Positions 8,861 to 18,412 of a DNA stretch of 64,000 nucleotides are shown in pieces. A program made the position numbers and the translations under genes. The notes below the pieces were generated by a model. The model worked only from the letters and a program-made list of their open reading frames with translations, searched no databases and was not told the DNA's origin. This DNA comes from Salinicola endophyticus (GTDB lineage Bacteria > Pseudomonadota > Gammaproteobacteria > Pseudomonadales > Halomonadaceae). Location: the NCBI RefSeq assembly GCF_040536835.1, contig NZ_CP159578.1, forward strand, positions 62,001-126,000. The letters run 5' to 3'. The first letter of the stretch is position 1. Every line of letters starts with the position of its first letter.

Positions 8861-10000
8861 ATGAAACATTCCCTCCCGTCGCAGCCCCGCCATATCGCCA
8901 TTCTGCGCCTGTCGGCGTTGGGCGACGTGTGCAATCTGGTGCCCACGGTGCGTGCCCTGCAGCGCCAGTGGCCGGATGCGCGTATCACCTGGATCGTGGG
9001 CAAGACCGAGCACGCGCTGCTGGAGGGGCTCTCCGGCGTCGAGTTCGTGGTCTACGACAAGTCCACCGGCTTCGGCGGCATGCGCCGGATCTGGCGCCGA
9101 CTGCGCGGCACGCGTTTCGATGTGCTGCTGCACATGCAGCAGGCACTGCGGGCCAGCGTGCTGTCGCTGGGGTTGAAGTGTGATCTGCGCGTGGGCTACG
9201 ACAAGGCGCGGGCCAAGGATTGGCAGCACTGGTTCACCCAGCGCCAGCTGGCGCCGCACCCGCGCGCCCACGTGCTCGAGTCGTTCATGGATTTCGCCCG
9301 TCTGCTGGGGGTCGAGGACACCTCGCTCGACTGGTCGCTGCCGATTCCCGACGCCGCCTATACCGAGGCCGCCCGCCTCAGCGGTGAAGCGCCCTATCTG
9401 GTGATCAGCCCGTGCGCCAACCCGCGACTGCGCAATTTCCGCAACTGGTCGGCCGAGGGCTATGCCGCGGTGATCGCGCATGCCTGGGAGCGCCACGGCC
9501 TAGTCAGCGTGTTGAGCGGCGGCGGCAGCCCCCAGGAGCGCGAGATGGGCGAGCAGATTCGGCGGCTCTGCCCGCAGGTCGAGATCGTCGATGCGATCGG
9601 CTGCACCTCACTCAAGGGGCTCCTGGCGCTGCTTGACCGCGCCCGCGCGGTGATCGCGCCGGACTCCGGCCCGGTGCACATGGCCAACGCCCTGGGCACG
9701 CCGACCCTGGGGCTCTATGCCACCACCAACCCGGATCGCGCCGCGCCTTACTGCTGGCGTCGCCACGTGGTCGACCGCTATCCCGATGCCCTGGCGCACT
9801 ATCTGCATCAGACACCGGAGACGGTGAACTGGGGCACCCGTGTGCGCCATGCCGATGCCATGAGCCTGATCATCCTCGACGACGTGGTCGATCAACTGGA
9901 TCGGCTGCTGGCGGATACCGCGACGAATCGGGATGATGGCGGGATTCATCGGCCCGAGGCGGGGCCGGTGGCTCATGATGACAGGGAGTCCAACGCATGA
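8861..10000 (+). CDS. GT9 family (heptosyltransferase-type) glycosyltransferase
   Basis: A 379-residue ADP-heptose:LPS heptosyltransferase-family protein. N-terminal [20 protein letters not shown] is the classic GT9 opening. The C-terminal half has [20 protein letters not shown] and the ADP-heptose-site segment [21 protein letters not shown]. It overlaps hldE by 4 bases (ATGA), linking the transferase to the enzyme that makes its presumed donor. WaaC, WaaF and WaaQ share these motifs, so which heptose it adds is not decided here. The last 25 residues are a hydrophilic tail without recognisable domain. Confidence 0.85.
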   Translation: MKHSLPSQPRHIAILRLSALGDVCNLVPTVRALQRQWPDARITWIVGKTEHALLEGLSGVEFVVYDKSTGFGGMRRIWRRLRGTRFDVLLHMQQALRASVLSLGLKCDLRVGYDKARAKDWQHWFTQRQLAPHPRAHVLESFMDFARLLGVEDTSLDWSLPIPDAAYTEAARLSGEAPYLVISPCANPRLRNFRNWSAEGYAAVIAHAWERHGLVSVLSGGGSPQEREMGEQIRRLCPQVEIVDAIGCTSLKGLLALLDRARAVIAPDSGPVHMANALGTPTLGLYATTNPDRAAPYCWRRHVVDRYPDALAHYLHQTPETVNWGTRVRHADAMSLIILDDVVDQLDRLLADTATNRDDGGIHRPEAGPVAHDDRESNA

Positions 10001-11427
10001 AAGTCGATCTTTCCCAGCTCGAGCACGCGCGTCTGCTGGTGGTCGGCGACGTGATGCTCGACCGCTACTGGCATGGCGGCACGTCGCGCATTTCGCCCGA
10101 GGCACCGGTGCCGGTGGTCAAGGTCGAGGAGGCCGATGATCGCCCGGGCGGGGCGGCCAACGTGGCGCTCAACATCGCTGCCCTGGGCGGGCGGGCGAGT
10201 CTCGCCGGCGTGGTCGGCGATGATGATAACGCCGAGCGTCTCGAACGCGCGCTGGATGCTGCCAATGTGAGCACTTACTTTCAGCGTAGCCCCGAAGTGC
10301 CCACGATCACCAAGCTGCGAGTCATGAGTCGCAACCAGCAGCTGATCCGTCTCGATTTCGAAAGCCCGCTGTGGAACGTCGATACCGCGCCGCTCGATGC
10401 CCAGGTCGAGCAGGCTCTGGCCGGGGTCGATGTGGTGATTCTCTCCGACTACGGCAAGGGCAGCCTCAACCGGGTCGAGCAGCTGATCGCCACGGCGCGG
10501 GCAGCGGGCAAGCGTGTGTTGGTGGACCCCAAGGGCAGCGACTTCACCCGCTACCGCGGCGCCAGCGTGATCACCCCCAATCTGGGCGAGTTCGAGGCGA
10601 TCGTTGGCCCCTGCGCCAGTGACGCCGAACTGGCCGAGAAGGGCGAGCGCCTGCGCGCCGAGCTGGCCCTGGAAGCGCTGCTGGTGACCCGCAGCGAGCG
10701 CGGCATGACGCTGATCCGCGAAGGCTACGCGCCGCTGCATCTGCCGACCCATGCGCGCGAGGTCTATGATGTCACCGGCGCCGGTGACACCGTGATCGGT
10801 GTGCTGGGGCTGGCCCTGGCCGCCGGGCACGGTTTCGGCGAGGCGGTGATGCTGGCCAATCTGGCCGCCGGGCTGGTGGTGGCCAAGCCGGGCACCGCGG
10901 TGCTCTCGGTGGCCGAGCTCTACACCGCGCTGCACGGCGACAAGCTGGCCGAGTTCGGCGTGATCGCCGAAGCGCCGCTGATCGCTGCGGTGCGCGCGGC
11001 CCAGGCGCGCGGCGAGAAGGTAGTGATGACCAACGGCTGCTTCGACATTCTCCATGCCGGCCACGTGGCTTATCTGGAGCAGGCGCGCAAGCTCGGTGAC
11101 CGGCTGATCGTGGCGGTCAACGACGACGCCTCGGTGGCCCGGCTCAAGGGTCCCAAGCGGCCGATCAACACCCTGGCGCGGCGTGCCCAGGTGCTGGCCG
11201 GGCTGGCTGCGGTCGACTGGGTGGTGGGCTTTGCCGAGGATACGCCAGCGCGGCTGATCGAGGCGGTGCTGCCCGACCTGCTGGTCAAGGGCGGCGACTA
11301 CCTTCCCGAGCAGATCGCCGGCGGCGCGGCGGTGATCGCCAACGGCGGCGAGGTGCGCGTGCTGGGATTCGAGGATGGCGTCTCGACCACCACCATGATC
11401 GATACCATTCTCGACCGCGAGCGCTGA
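9997..11427 (+). CDS. hldE: Bifunctional heptose 7-phosphate kinase / heptose 1-phosphate adenylyltransferase
   Basis: A 476-residue fusion, the standard HldE (RfaE) length. Residues about 1-320 form a ribokinase-type kinase, with [15 protein letters not shown] near the N-terminus and the catalytic DVTGAGDT near 258-264, which phosphorylates D-glycero-beta-D-manno-heptose 7-phosphate. Residues about 340-476 form a nucleotidyltransferase ([13 protein letters not shown], HxGH at 353-356; later [11 protein letters not shown]) that adenylates heptose 1-phosphate. The product, ADP-D-glycero-manno-heptose, feeds the core heptosyltransferases. It overlaps the upstream GT9 gene and is followed after 6 bases by waaA. 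Confidence 0.95.
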   Translation: MKVDLSQLEHARLLVVGDVMLDRYWHGGTSRISPEAPVPVVKVEEADDRPGGAANVALNIAALGGRASLAGVVGDDDNAERLERALDAANVSTYFQRSPEVPTITKLRVMSRNQQLIRLDFESPLWNVDTAPLDAQVEQALAGVDVVILSDYGKGSLNRVEQLIATARAAGKRVLVDPKGSDFTRYRGASVITPNLGEFEAIVGPCASDAELAEKGERLRAELALEALLVTRSERGMTLIREGYAPLHLPTHAREVYDVTGAGDTVIGVLGLALAAGHGFGEAVMLANLAAGLVVAKPGTAVLSVAELYTALHGDKLAEFGVIAEAPLIAAVRAAQARGEKVVMTNGCFDILHAGHVAYLEQARKLGDRLIVAVNDDASVARLKGPKRPINTLARRAQVLAGLAAVDWVVGFAEDTPARLIEAVLPDLLVKGGDYLPEQIAGGAAVIANGGEVRVLGFEDGVSTTTMIDTILDRER

Positions 11428-11433
11428 GCGGCG

Positions 11434-12717
11434 ATGTCTCCCCGGCTGGCGCGGCGACTCTACTCGCTGCTGCTCTATCTGCTATCACCGCTTATCTGGT
11501 GGCGGGTGTGGCGTGAGTGGTTGCCCACTCACCCGCGCCGCGAGCGGCTTGGCTATGTGCCCGCGGTGGGCGCGCGCCGCTGTATCTGGCTGCACGCGGC
11601 CTCGGTCGGCGAGGTGGTCACTGCGACCCCGCTGATTCGTGCCCTGCTCGACGACTACCCCGATCACGCCCTGATCGTCACCACCATGACCGCCACCGGC
11701 GCCCGGCAGCTGCAGCAGACCTTCGGCGACCGCGTGCGCCACCACTTCCTGCCGCTCGATTTTCCCGGCGCGACCCGGCGCTTCGTCGCGCGCATCAATC
11801 CGCGCCTGACGATCATCGCCGAGACCGAGCTGTGGCCCAACCTGCTGGCGGCCTGCTACCGCCGCGACATACCGGTGGTGGTGGCCAACGCGCGCCTCAG
11901 CCCCGGTGCCTTTCGCCTCTATCGGCGCCTCGGCGCGCTGTGTCGCGGCATGCTCGCGCCGCTCGATTGGGTCGGAGCGAAGTCGCCCAGCGATGCCGAG
12001 CGCTTCCGGACCCTCGGGGCGCGTCCCGAGGCGGTGGCGATGACCGGCGCGCTCAAGTTCGATCTCAATGTCGACGAAAGCGTGCTGGCGGCCAGCCGGC
12101 GTCTACGCCAGCGCTGGGGGCCGCGACCGGTCTGGATCGCCGGCTCCACCCACCCCGGGGAGGATGAACAGGTGCTCGCCGCCCACGCCCAGGTGCGGCG
12201 CCAGCTTCCCGAAGCGCTGCTGATCCTGGTGCCGCGTCACCCCCAGCGCTTCGAGAGCGTGGCTGAGCTGTGCGAGGCCGCCGGCGAGCGTCTGGTGCGG
12301 CTCAGCGCCGGCGCCCGGGTGGACGCCGAAACCACGCTGCTGCTGGGCGACACCATGGGCGATCTGATCAAGCTCTACGGCTGCGCCGATGTCGCCTTCG
12401 TCGGCGGCTCGCTGGTGACCATCGGCGGCCACAACCTGCTCGAGCCGGCCGCCCTCGGCGTGGCCGTGGTGAGCGGGCCCCATCTCGATAATCTGCGCGA
12501 GATCGCCGATACCCTGGCCGAGCACGAGGCGCGCTGCGAGGTCGCCGATGGCGAGGCCCTGGGGCAGACGGTGGCGGCACTGCTCGACGATGCCCCGCGG
12601 CGCGAGCGGCTGGGTGATGCCGGTCGCCAGGTGGTCGCGGCCAACCGCGGCGCGCTAGCCGCCACGCGCCAGCATCTCGCCACGTATCTTGTGGATACCG
12701 CCACCGGCGGCAGTTGA
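11434..12717 (+). CDS. waaA: 3-deoxy-D-manno-octulosonic acid (KDO) transferase
   Basis: A 427-residue WaaA (KdtA). It transfers KDO from CMP-KDO to lipid IVA at the cytoplasmic face of the inner membrane. An N-terminal hydrophobic anchor (LYSLLLYLLSPLIWW) precedes the GT-B fold. Family hallmarks are WLHAASVGEVVTATPL with the catalytic Glu, TTMTATGARQ, ETELWPNL, IAGSTHPGEDEQVL and GGHNLLEPAALG. The gene follows hldE after 6 bases, in the same transcription unit as the GT9 gene. It may transfer one or two KDO residues; presence of kdkA suggests a single, phosphorylated KDO. Confidence 0.94.
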   Translation: MSPRLARRLYSLLLYLLSPLIWWRVWREWLPTHPRRERLGYVPAVGARRCIWLHAASVGEVVTATPLIRALLDDYPDHALIVTTMTATGARQLQQTFGDRVRHHFLPLDFPGATRRFVARINPRLTIIAETELWPNLLAACYRRDIPVVVANARLSPGAFRLYRRLGALCRGMLAPLDWVGAKSPSDAERFRTLGARPEAVAMTGALKFDLNVDESVLAASRRLRQRWGPRPVWIAGSTHPGEDEQVLAAHAQVRRQLPEALLILVPRHPQRFESVAELCEAAGERLVRLSAGARVDAETTLLLGDTMGDLIKLYGCADVAFVGGSLVTIGGHNLLEPAALGVAVVSGPHLDNLREIADTLAEHEARCEVADGEALGQTVAALLDDAPRRERLGDAGRQVVAANRGALAATRQHLATYLVDTATGGS

Positions 12718-12817
12718 CGCCAGGCACGCTGGCAACGGGCTGTGATGCCTGTCAAACGCTTGTCATGCCCGACCCCGACAATCGTCCCCGACCAGGAATC
12801 ACTGCCGGTGACCGCCG

Positions 12818-13852
12818 ATGGATATCCGCTTCAAGAGCCGCAAGCTGCGCTTCTACACCGCGGGTGCCGTGCGCCTGCTGATCCCCGATGCGTACTACCG
12901 TCGGCGCTTGGTGCAGTGGTTGGAACAACTCTCCGAGGCCGAGTGGCAGCGGCTCGCCGCGCGCGTCGACTACTACAACCGCGTGGGGGAGGCGTTCGAT
13001 CCCGGCGAAGGCGCGGTCGCCGTCGGCGACTTCCGCTACGAACGGCGCGGCGCCTACTATCTCGATGCCAAGCAGATCGTGCGCCACTTCGCCCCGCACC
13101 ACCGCTTCACCTACCGTTTCGGCGATGTCACCTGGGTGCCGGAGCGGCCCACACTGGTCAAGAGCCGCCCGATCTGTCACACCACACCGCCGGGCAACGC
13201 CAACGGCGTGCTGCTCAAGCTCAACAGCGTGCGCCATTTCCAGTTCGTCGATGATCGTCTGGCGTTTCGTGACAAGCGCTCGGGCGTGGTGTGGCGGGGA
13301 AAGTGTTTCCACGCGCATCGCGCCGCGGTGCTGCGCGAGTTCTGCGATCATCCGCGCATGGATATCGGCCAGAGCCACGCCAAGCGCCGCCATCAGCGCG
13401 ACTATCGACCCTACCTGTCGATCCGTGAACAGCTGCGCTATCGCTACGTGCTGAGCCTCGAAGGCAAGGATGTGGCCACCAACCTCAAGTGGATTCTCGC
13501 CTCGAACTCGCTCTGCTTCATGCCGCCGCCGCGCTTCGAGACCTGGTTCATGGAGGGCACGCTCGAGCCCTACGTGCACTACGTACCGCTGGCGGAAGAT
13601 TGCCGCGACATGGCAGCCAAGATGGACTACTACGATGCCCACCCCGCCGAGGCCGAAGCGATCGTGCGCCGCGCCAATGCCCATGTCGCCCAGTTTCGCG
13701 ATCCACGCCAGGAGCTGCTGCTGGGGCTTATGGTGATGCACAAGTACCTGGCGCTCTCGGGTCAGCTCGATGCCGCGGCTTCGAGGGTGGCCAGCCCGGC
13801 ATGGAACAGTTGGGCGTGCCGACCGGCGAGCGCGTTCAGGTCGCGATCGTAA
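12818..13852 (+). CDS. GT90-family (CAP10/LpsA-like) glycosyltransferase
   Basis: A 344-residue protein of the CAP10/glycosyl transferase family 90, which includes bacterial LPS-modifying LpsA proteins. The central YRYVLSLEGKDVATNLKWIL, followed by SNSLCFMPPPRFETWFMEG and EPYVHYVPLAED, is the diagnostic block; YRPYLSIREQLRY precedes it. It lies 100 bp after waaA in the same direction, supporting a role in LPS core decoration. The last 30 or so residues (after HKYLALSGQ) are encoded antisense to the end of the neighbouring deacetylase gene and do not look like family sequence, so the natural stop may have been lost. Confidence 0.82.
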   Translation: MDIRFKSRKLRFYTAGAVRLLIPDAYYRRRLVQWLEQLSEAEWQRLAARVDYYNRVGEAFDPGEGAVAVGDFRYERRGAYYLDAKQIVRHFAPHHRFTYRFGDVTWVPERPTLVKSRPICHTTPPGNANGVLLKLNSVRHFQFVDDRLAFRDKRSGVVWRGKCFHAHRAAVLREFCDHPRMDIGQSHAKRRHQRDYRPYLSIREQLRYRYVLSLEGKDVATNLKWILASNSLCFMPPPRFETWFMEGTLEPYVHYVPLAEDCRDMAAKMDYYDAHPAEAEAIVRRANAHVAQFRDPRQELLLGLMVMHKYLALSGQLDAAASRVASPAWNSWACRPASAFRSRS

Positions 13853-14703
13853 CCGCCGCCGATCACCCCCGCCACGGGGATGCCGGCGCGACGACAGCGC
13901 CCGAGCACCAGTCGATCCCGCGCCAGCAGGCCGGCATCACTCAGACACAGATGCCCCAGGCGGTCGCCGGCGTGCACATCGACCCCGGCGTCGTAGAGCA
14001 CGCACTGCGGCGCGAACCGGGTCAACGTCTGCTCCAGTGCCGCGCCCAATGCGGCGAGATAGGCCTCGTCACCGGTGCCACGCGGCAGCGCCAGGTCGTG
14101 GTCGCTGCACTGCTTGGCGAAGGGGAAGTTGTCGGCCGCGTGGAGCGAAAGCGTGAATACCCGTGACTCTTGGCGAAAGATCCAGGCCGTGCCGTCGCCC
14201 TGATGCACGTCGCAGTCGACGATCAGCACCCGCTCGAGACCGTGCACCGTCAGCAGATGGCGCGCGGCGACCGCCAGGTCGTTGAGCAAGCAGTAGCCGC
14301 TGGCGCGATCCGGATAGGCGTGGTGGGTGCCGCCGGCGGTATTCAGGGCCAGCCCCTCGCGCAGGGCGGCGTCCACCGTGGCCAGGGTGCCACCGACCTC
14401 GAGCAGGGTGCGCGTCACCAGCGCCGGCGACCAGGGAAAGCCGCTGGGCGTGCGGCGTGACGGACTCGTCTCGCCCAGGGCGAAGCGCTGCAGATACTCT
14501 GGGGTATGCACCCGCAGCAGCGCATCGCTGGTCGCCGGTCCAGGGGTGATCCAGCATACCGCCGGATGGCGGTCGAAACCCTGTGTCGTCAGGTGCTCGC
14601 GCAGTACGCGGAACTTGGCCATGGGGAAGGGGTGGCGCTCGGGCCAGGCGCAGCTGTAGCCCGGGTGGTGGATGAGCGGTAGCGGGGCGAGGGGCCGGGT
14701 CAC
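13762..14703 (-). CDS. Histone-deacetylase-fold (acetoin utilization/acetylpolyamine amidohydrolase type) hydrolase
   Basis: A 313-residue class II HDAC-like zinc hydrolase. Active-site features are intact: tandem His H127-H128 in AGGTHHAYPDRASGYC, zinc ligands D165 and H167 in VDCDVHQGDGTA, the second Asp D242 in YDAGVDVHAGD, and the catalytic Tyr Y285 in GGGYDRD. Bacterial relatives deacetylate small molecules or acetyl-lysine; the substrate here is not known. Its 3' end overlaps the convergent GT90 gene by 91 bases. Its 5' end faces ldhA across about 80 bp, so both may share a regulatory region. Confidence 0.87.
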   Translation of the reverse strand: MTRPLAPLPLIHHPGYSCAWPERHPFPMAKFRVLREHLTTQGFDRHPAVCWITPGPATSDALLRVHTPEYLQRFALGETSPSRRTPSGFPWSPALVTRTLLEVGGTLATVDAALREGLALNTAGGTHHAYPDRASGYCLLNDLAVAARHLLTVHGLERVLIVDCDVHQGDGTAWIFRQESRVFTLSLHAADNFPFAKQCSDHDLALPRGTGDEAYLAALGAALEQTLTRFAPQCVLYDAGVDVHAGDRLGHLCLSDAGLLARDRLVLGRCRRAGIPVAGVIGGGYDRDLNALAGRHAQLFHAGLATLEAAASS

Positions 14704-14783
14704 GGGTTGCGGCGTCCTGTCACTGGTGGGGCCATGTGGATCGATTACGATAGGGGCTCTTCGATTGCCGTGCGAGCGTTGCC

Positions 14784-15779
14784 ATGCGAGTCACCGTCTA
14801 CAGTGCCCAGCCCTACGACCGTCGCTTTCTCGACGAGGTCGGCGCCACCCGCTTCGCTGATGCCGAGATCGAGTGGCACTACCAGCCCGTCGCCCTGACC
14901 CGGCAGACGGTGGCGCTGGCGGCGGGCAGTGACGCGGTCTGCGTGTTCGTCAACGACTCCCTCGAAGCGGCCGTGCTCGAGGCCCTGGCCGCCCAGGGCG
15001 TGGGCGCCGTGGTGCTGCGCTGTGCCGGCTTCAACAACGTCGACCTGGTGGCCGCCCGGCGGCTCGGCCTGTTCGTGGCGCGGGTGCCGGCCTACTCGCC
15101 GGAGGCGGTGGCCGAGCATGCGCTGGCCATGATCATGACGCTCAACCGCAAGACTCATCGCGCCTACAACCGGGTGCGCGAGGGCAATTTCGCCCTCGAT
15201 GGGCTGCTCGGGGTGACCCTGCACGGCAAGACCGCCGGGGTGGTCGGCAGTGGCCGCATCGGTCTGGCCATGGCGCGGATACTGCACGGGTTGGGCTGCG
15301 AGGTGCTGGGTTACGACCCCTCTCCCGCGGCTGCCTTCGAGGCCTACGGCGAGAACGTGCCGCTGGCGGCGCTGCTGTCACGTGCGGACATCGTCTCGCT
15401 GCACTGCCCGCTGAACGAGGCGACCCATCATCTGATCGACGCCGCCGCGCTGGCGGGCATGAAGCCCGGCGCCATGCTGGTCAACACGTCGCGCGGTGCG
15501 CTGATCGACACCCCGGCGGTGATCGATGCGCTGAAGTCGCGCCAGCTCGGCGCGCTGGCGATCGACGTCTACGAGCAGGAGAGCGAGCTGTTCTTCCACG
15601 ACCACTCGGCGGAGATCATCGAAGACGACGTCTTCGCTCGCCTGGCCAGCTTCCCCAATGTGCTGATCACCGGCCATCAGGGCTTCTTCACCGCCGAGGC
15701 GCTGGACGAGATCGCGCAGGTCACCTGCGCCAACCTGGTCGCCTACGCCCGCGACCTGGCTTGCCCCAACCAGCTTTGA
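14784..15779 (+). CDS. ldhA: D-lactate dehydrogenase (NAD-dependent 2-hydroxyacid dehydrogenase)
   Basis: A 331-residue member of the D-isomer 2-hydroxyacid dehydrogenase family, closest in layout to fermentative LdhA (pyruvate plus NADH to D-lactate). It starts MRVTVYSAQPYDRRFL. The NAD-binding motif is GVVGSGRIGLAMA near residue 152. The substrate-binding/catalytic set is visible as RCAGFNNVDL, NTSRGALIDT (catalytic Arg) and GHQGFFT (catalytic His, with Glu between). Divergent from the HDAC-like gene and convergent with rpiA, whose stop lies 7 bases beyond its own. Confidence 0.92.
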   Translation: MRVTVYSAQPYDRRFLDEVGATRFADAEIEWHYQPVALTRQTVALAAGSDAVCVFVNDSLEAAVLEALAAQGVGAVVLRCAGFNNVDLVAARRLGLFVARVPAYSPEAVAEHALAMIMTLNRKTHRAYNRVREGNFALDGLLGVTLHGKTAGVVGSGRIGLAMARILHGLGCEVLGYDPSPAAAFEAYGENVPLAALLSRADIVSLHCPLNEATHHLIDAAALAGMKPGAMLVNTSRGALIDTPAVIDALKSRQLGALAIDVYEQESELFFHDHSAEIIEDDVFARLASFPNVLITGHQGFFTAEALDEIAQVTCANLVAYARDLACPNQL

Positions 15780-15786
15780 GCCGCGT

Positions 15787-16458
15787 TCAGCGGGTGATGC
15801 GCTCGACTCCCGCAGCACCGCCAAGCAGCAGCACGTCGGCCGGGCGCTTGGCGAACAGGCCGTTGGTGACCACGCCGACGATGGCATCGAGGGCCGCTTC
15901 CATGGCTTCCGGCTCGTCGAACAGCTTGTCGTAGCCATCCAGGATGCGGTTGCCGTTGTCGGTCAGCACGCCATCGCGGTAGACCGGTGTAATGCCGAGC
16001 TTGACCATCTCACGGGCGACGTAGGAGCGCGCCATCGGGATCACCTCGACCGGCAGCGGGAAGCCGCCGAGCACTTCGACCCGCTTGCTGGCATCTGCGA
16101 TGCAGACGAAGCGCTCGGCGCAGGCGGCGACGATCTTCTCGCGGGTGAGCGCGGCCCCACCGCCCTTGATCATGCGCAGGCGGCCATCGACCTCGTCGGC
16201 GCCGTCCACATAGACCGGCACCGTGCCCACGTGGTTGAGCTCGAGCACGTCGATCCCGTTGGCCTTCAGACGGGCCGCGCTGGCCTCCGAACTGGCCACG
16301 GCACCACGAAAGTCATGGCGCCGCGCGGCGAGCAGATCGATGAAATGATTGGCGGTGGAGCCGGTACCGATGCCGATCACCGCATCCGGCGTCAGCAGGC
16401 TATCGATGTCGTCGAGCGCCGCGGCGGCCACCGCGCGTTTGAGGTCGTCCTGGGTCAT
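15787..16458 (-). CDS. rpiA: Ribose-5-phosphate isomerase A
   Basis: A 223-residue cytosolic RpiA that interconverts ribose 5-phosphate and ribulose 5-phosphate in the pentose phosphate pathway. Motifs are [17 protein letters not shown] near residue 28, VDGADEVD near 83 and [13 protein letters not shown] near 94 (phosphate loop and catalytic Lys). The start at 16458 ([10 protein letters not shown]) matches the family N-terminus; an open frame continues upstream to 16557 but encodes low-quality Ala-rich sequence. Divergent from ilvA, the conserved rpiA-ilvA pairing of many gammaproteobacteria, and convergent with ldhA. Confidence 0.95.
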   Translation of the reverse strand: MTQDDLKRAVAAAALDDIDSLLTPDAVIGIGTGSTANHFIDLLAARRHDFRGAVASSEASAARLKANGIDVLELNHVGTVPVYVDGADEVDGRLRMIKGGGAALTREKIVAACAERFVCIADASKRVEVLGGFPLPVEVIPMARSYVAREMVKLGITPVYRDGVLTDNGNRILDGYDKLFDEPEAMEAALDAIVGVVTNGLFAKRPADVLLLGGAAGVERITR

Positions 16459-16645
16459 GTCGGCTCTGGCAGGCTGGCAAAAGAGAGCCGCCAGTATAGA
16501 GCAAGCCGCCCGCGCTGCCGATGCCGCTGGACGCTCGGGGCTGGCGTCTGTTAACAATGTCGATCCGCCACGCTCATCGCCGCCGCCGGGCTCTCCGCGG
16601 CGCGCTCAGGCAGCCACCCGTGGTGCGATACGCCAGGACACCGCA

Positions 16646-18163
16646 ATGCTACTCGAAGACATCGTCAAGAAGATCCTCCAGGCCCGCGTCTACGAAGCGG
16701 CCCGGGAGACCCCCATTTCGCCCATGCCCTCGCTCTCGCGCCGCTTCGGCAACCGCATTCTGATCAAGCGCGAAGACCTGCAGCCGGTGTTCTCGTTCAA
16801 GATTCGCGGTGCCTACAACAAGATGGCGCAGCTCGACGAGACGCAGAAGGAGAAGGGCGTGATTGCCGCCTCGGCCGGCAACCACGCCCAGGGGCTGGCG
16901 ATGGCGGCGCGTCAGATGGGGGTCAAGGCGGTGATCGTGATGCCCCGGGTCACCCCCGAGATCAAGGTGGCTGCGGTGCGCGGCTGGGGCGCCAAGGTGG
17001 TACTCAAGGGGGATGCCTTCGGCGAAGCGCTGGCGCATGCCAAGACGCTGATCGCCGAGCACGGCTACACCTATATTCCGCCCTATGACGACAACGACGT
17101 CATCGCCGGTCAGGGCACCGTGGCGATGGAGATCCTGCGCCAGCACACCGGGCCGCTGGATGCGGTGTTCGTCCCGGTGGGCGGCGGCGGGCTGCTGGCC
17201 GGGATCGCTGCCTACATCAAGTACCTGCGCCCGGAGGTCAAGGTCTACGGCGTCGAGGCGGAGGATTCGGCCTGCCTCAAGGCGGCGCTGGAGGCCGGCG
17301 AGCGGGTGGTGCTGGACCAGGTCGGGGTGTTCGCCGAGGGGGTCGCGGTGGCCCAGATCGGCGAGGCGCCGTTCGAGATCCTGCGTCACACCGTGGATGG
17401 CGTCATCACCGTCAACACCGACGAGATGTGTGCCGCGGTCAAGGACACCTTCGATGACACCCGGGCGGTCGCCGAGACCTCCGGCGCGCTGTCGCTGGCC
17501 GGGCTCAAGAAGTACGTACAGCAGACCCAGGCGCGCGACCAGTCGCTGCTGTGCATCAACTCCGGCGCCAATATCAACTTCGACCGGCTCCAGCACATCG
17601 CCGAGCGCACCGAACTCGGCGAGCAGCGTGAAGCGATCCTGGCGGTCGAGATCCCCGAGCGGCCGGGCAGTTTCAAGCAGTTCTGCCGCGCCATCGGGCG
17701 GCGCATGGTGACCGAATTCAACTACCGCTACGCTGACGCCGACCGCGCGCATATCTTCGTCGGTGTGCAGGTCAAGCCGGGTGGCGAGGACCGCGCCGAG
17801 GTGATCCAAAAGCTGCGCGACGCGGACTACCCCGTAGAGGATCTCACCGATAACGAACTGGCCAAGCTGCATATTCGCCATCTCGGCGGCGGTCGGCCCA
17901 AGGTCGAGTTCTCGGAAGAGGTCTATCGCTTCGAATTTCCCGAGCGCCCCGGCGCGCTGATGAACTTCCTGACGCATCTGCCCGCCGACTGGAACATCTC
18001 GCTGTTCCACTACCGTAACCACGGCGCTGCCTACGGGCGGGTGCTGGTCGGGCTGCAGATGCCCAATGGCGACCGGGCCCATGCCGAGGAGCACTTCGAT
18101 CGGATCGGCTACCGCTACTGGAAAGAGACCGACAATACCGCCTACCGGCTGTTCATGGCCTGA
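16646..18163 (+). CDS. ilvA: Threonine ammonia-lyase, biosynthetic
   Basis: A 505-residue IlvA. The PLP-dependent catalytic domain (about 1-320) deaminates threonine to 2-oxobutanoate, the first step to isoleucine. The PLP lysine is K52 in SFKIRGAYNKM; SAGNHAQGLA and VGGGGLLAG bind the cofactor. Two C-terminal ACT-like regulatory domains follow (AILAVEIPERPGSFKQFC near 330 and VYRFEFPERPGALMNFL near 425), as expected for isoleucine-inhibited biosynthetic enzyme. The ATG at 16646 gives MLLEDIVKKIL; a longer frame upstream overlaps rpiA antisense and is rejected. A strong hairpin terminator lies just downstream. Confidence 0.95.
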   Translation: MLLEDIVKKILQARVYEAARETPISPMPSLSRRFGNRILIKREDLQPVFSFKIRGAYNKMAQLDETQKEKGVIAASAGNHAQGLAMAARQMGVKAVIVMPRVTPEIKVAAVRGWGAKVVLKGDAFGEALAHAKTLIAEHGYTYIPPYDDNDVIAGQGTVAMEILRQHTGPLDAVFVPVGGGGLLAGIAAYIKYLRPEVKVYGVEAEDSACLKAALEAGERVVLDQVGVFAEGVAVAQIGEAPFEILRHTVDGVITVNTDEMCAAVKDTFDDTRAVAETSGALSLAGLKKYVQQTQARDQSLLCINSGANINFDRLQHIAERTELGEQREAILAVEIPERPGSFKQFCRAIGRRMVTEFNYRYADADRAHIFVGVQVKPGGEDRAEVIQKLRDADYPVEDLTDNELAKLHIRHLGGGRPKVEFSEEVYRFEFPERPGALMNFLTHLPADWNISLFHYRNHGAAYGRVLVGLQMPNGDRAHAEEHFDRIGYRYWKETDNTAYRLFMA

Positions 18164-18186
18164 GCAGGCTTTTCCCCCATTCCTGA

Positions 18187-18221
18187 CGCCGCTGGCCTCT
18201 ACATGAGGCCGGCGGCGTTTT
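18187..18221 (+). terminator. Rho-independent terminator of ilvA
   Basis: A 13-base-pair stem with one G-U pair (arms 18187-18199 and 18205-18217) and a 5-base loop TACAT, followed by TTTT. It begins 24 bases after the ilvA stop codon. Confidence 0.85.
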
Positions 18222-18239
18222 GGCGATGATGAAATAGCT

Positions 18240-18309
18240 CCTTTTTCGGGGTCAATTCGAGCTAAACCTTTTTCGGTAACGTCCGATAATCTTCAGTAAC
18301 GAAAAAAGG
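18240..18309. repeat. Three copies of a CCTTTTTCGG motif (two direct, one near-inverted)
   Basis: CCTTTTTCGG occurs at 18240-18249 and 18267-18276. A near-inverted copy ends at 18309 (GTAACGAAAAAAGG, 18296-18309) and can pair with the second copy. The cluster lies just upstream of the promoter of the 31-codon gene at 18413. It could be an operator array or an extra hairpin; I cannot distinguish. Confidence 0.45.
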
Positions 18310-18332
18310 GGGGAGTCCGCCTGGCAAGCGTC

Positions 18333-18361
18333 TTGTCAAGCTTTTAGCCTAACCCTATAGT
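18333..18361 (+). promoter_or_regulatory. Sigma-70-type promoter for the small gene at 18413
   Basis: A -35 box TTGTCA (18333-18338), 17-base spacer and -10 box TATAGT (18356-18361). Five of six consensus bases are present in each box. Predicted start of transcription is near 18368, giving a leader of about 45 bases. Confidence 0.7.
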
Positions 18362-18412
18362 CGTGCGCGTCGCCGCGGGGGCGGAGACCGAACCGAATCT
18401 CTGGGAGTCGAA

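Noticed and set aside
16649..18094. 481-codon frame antisense to ilvA
   Set aside because: Mirror frame of a conserved gene; repetitive His/Leu/Asp composition and no ribosome binding site.
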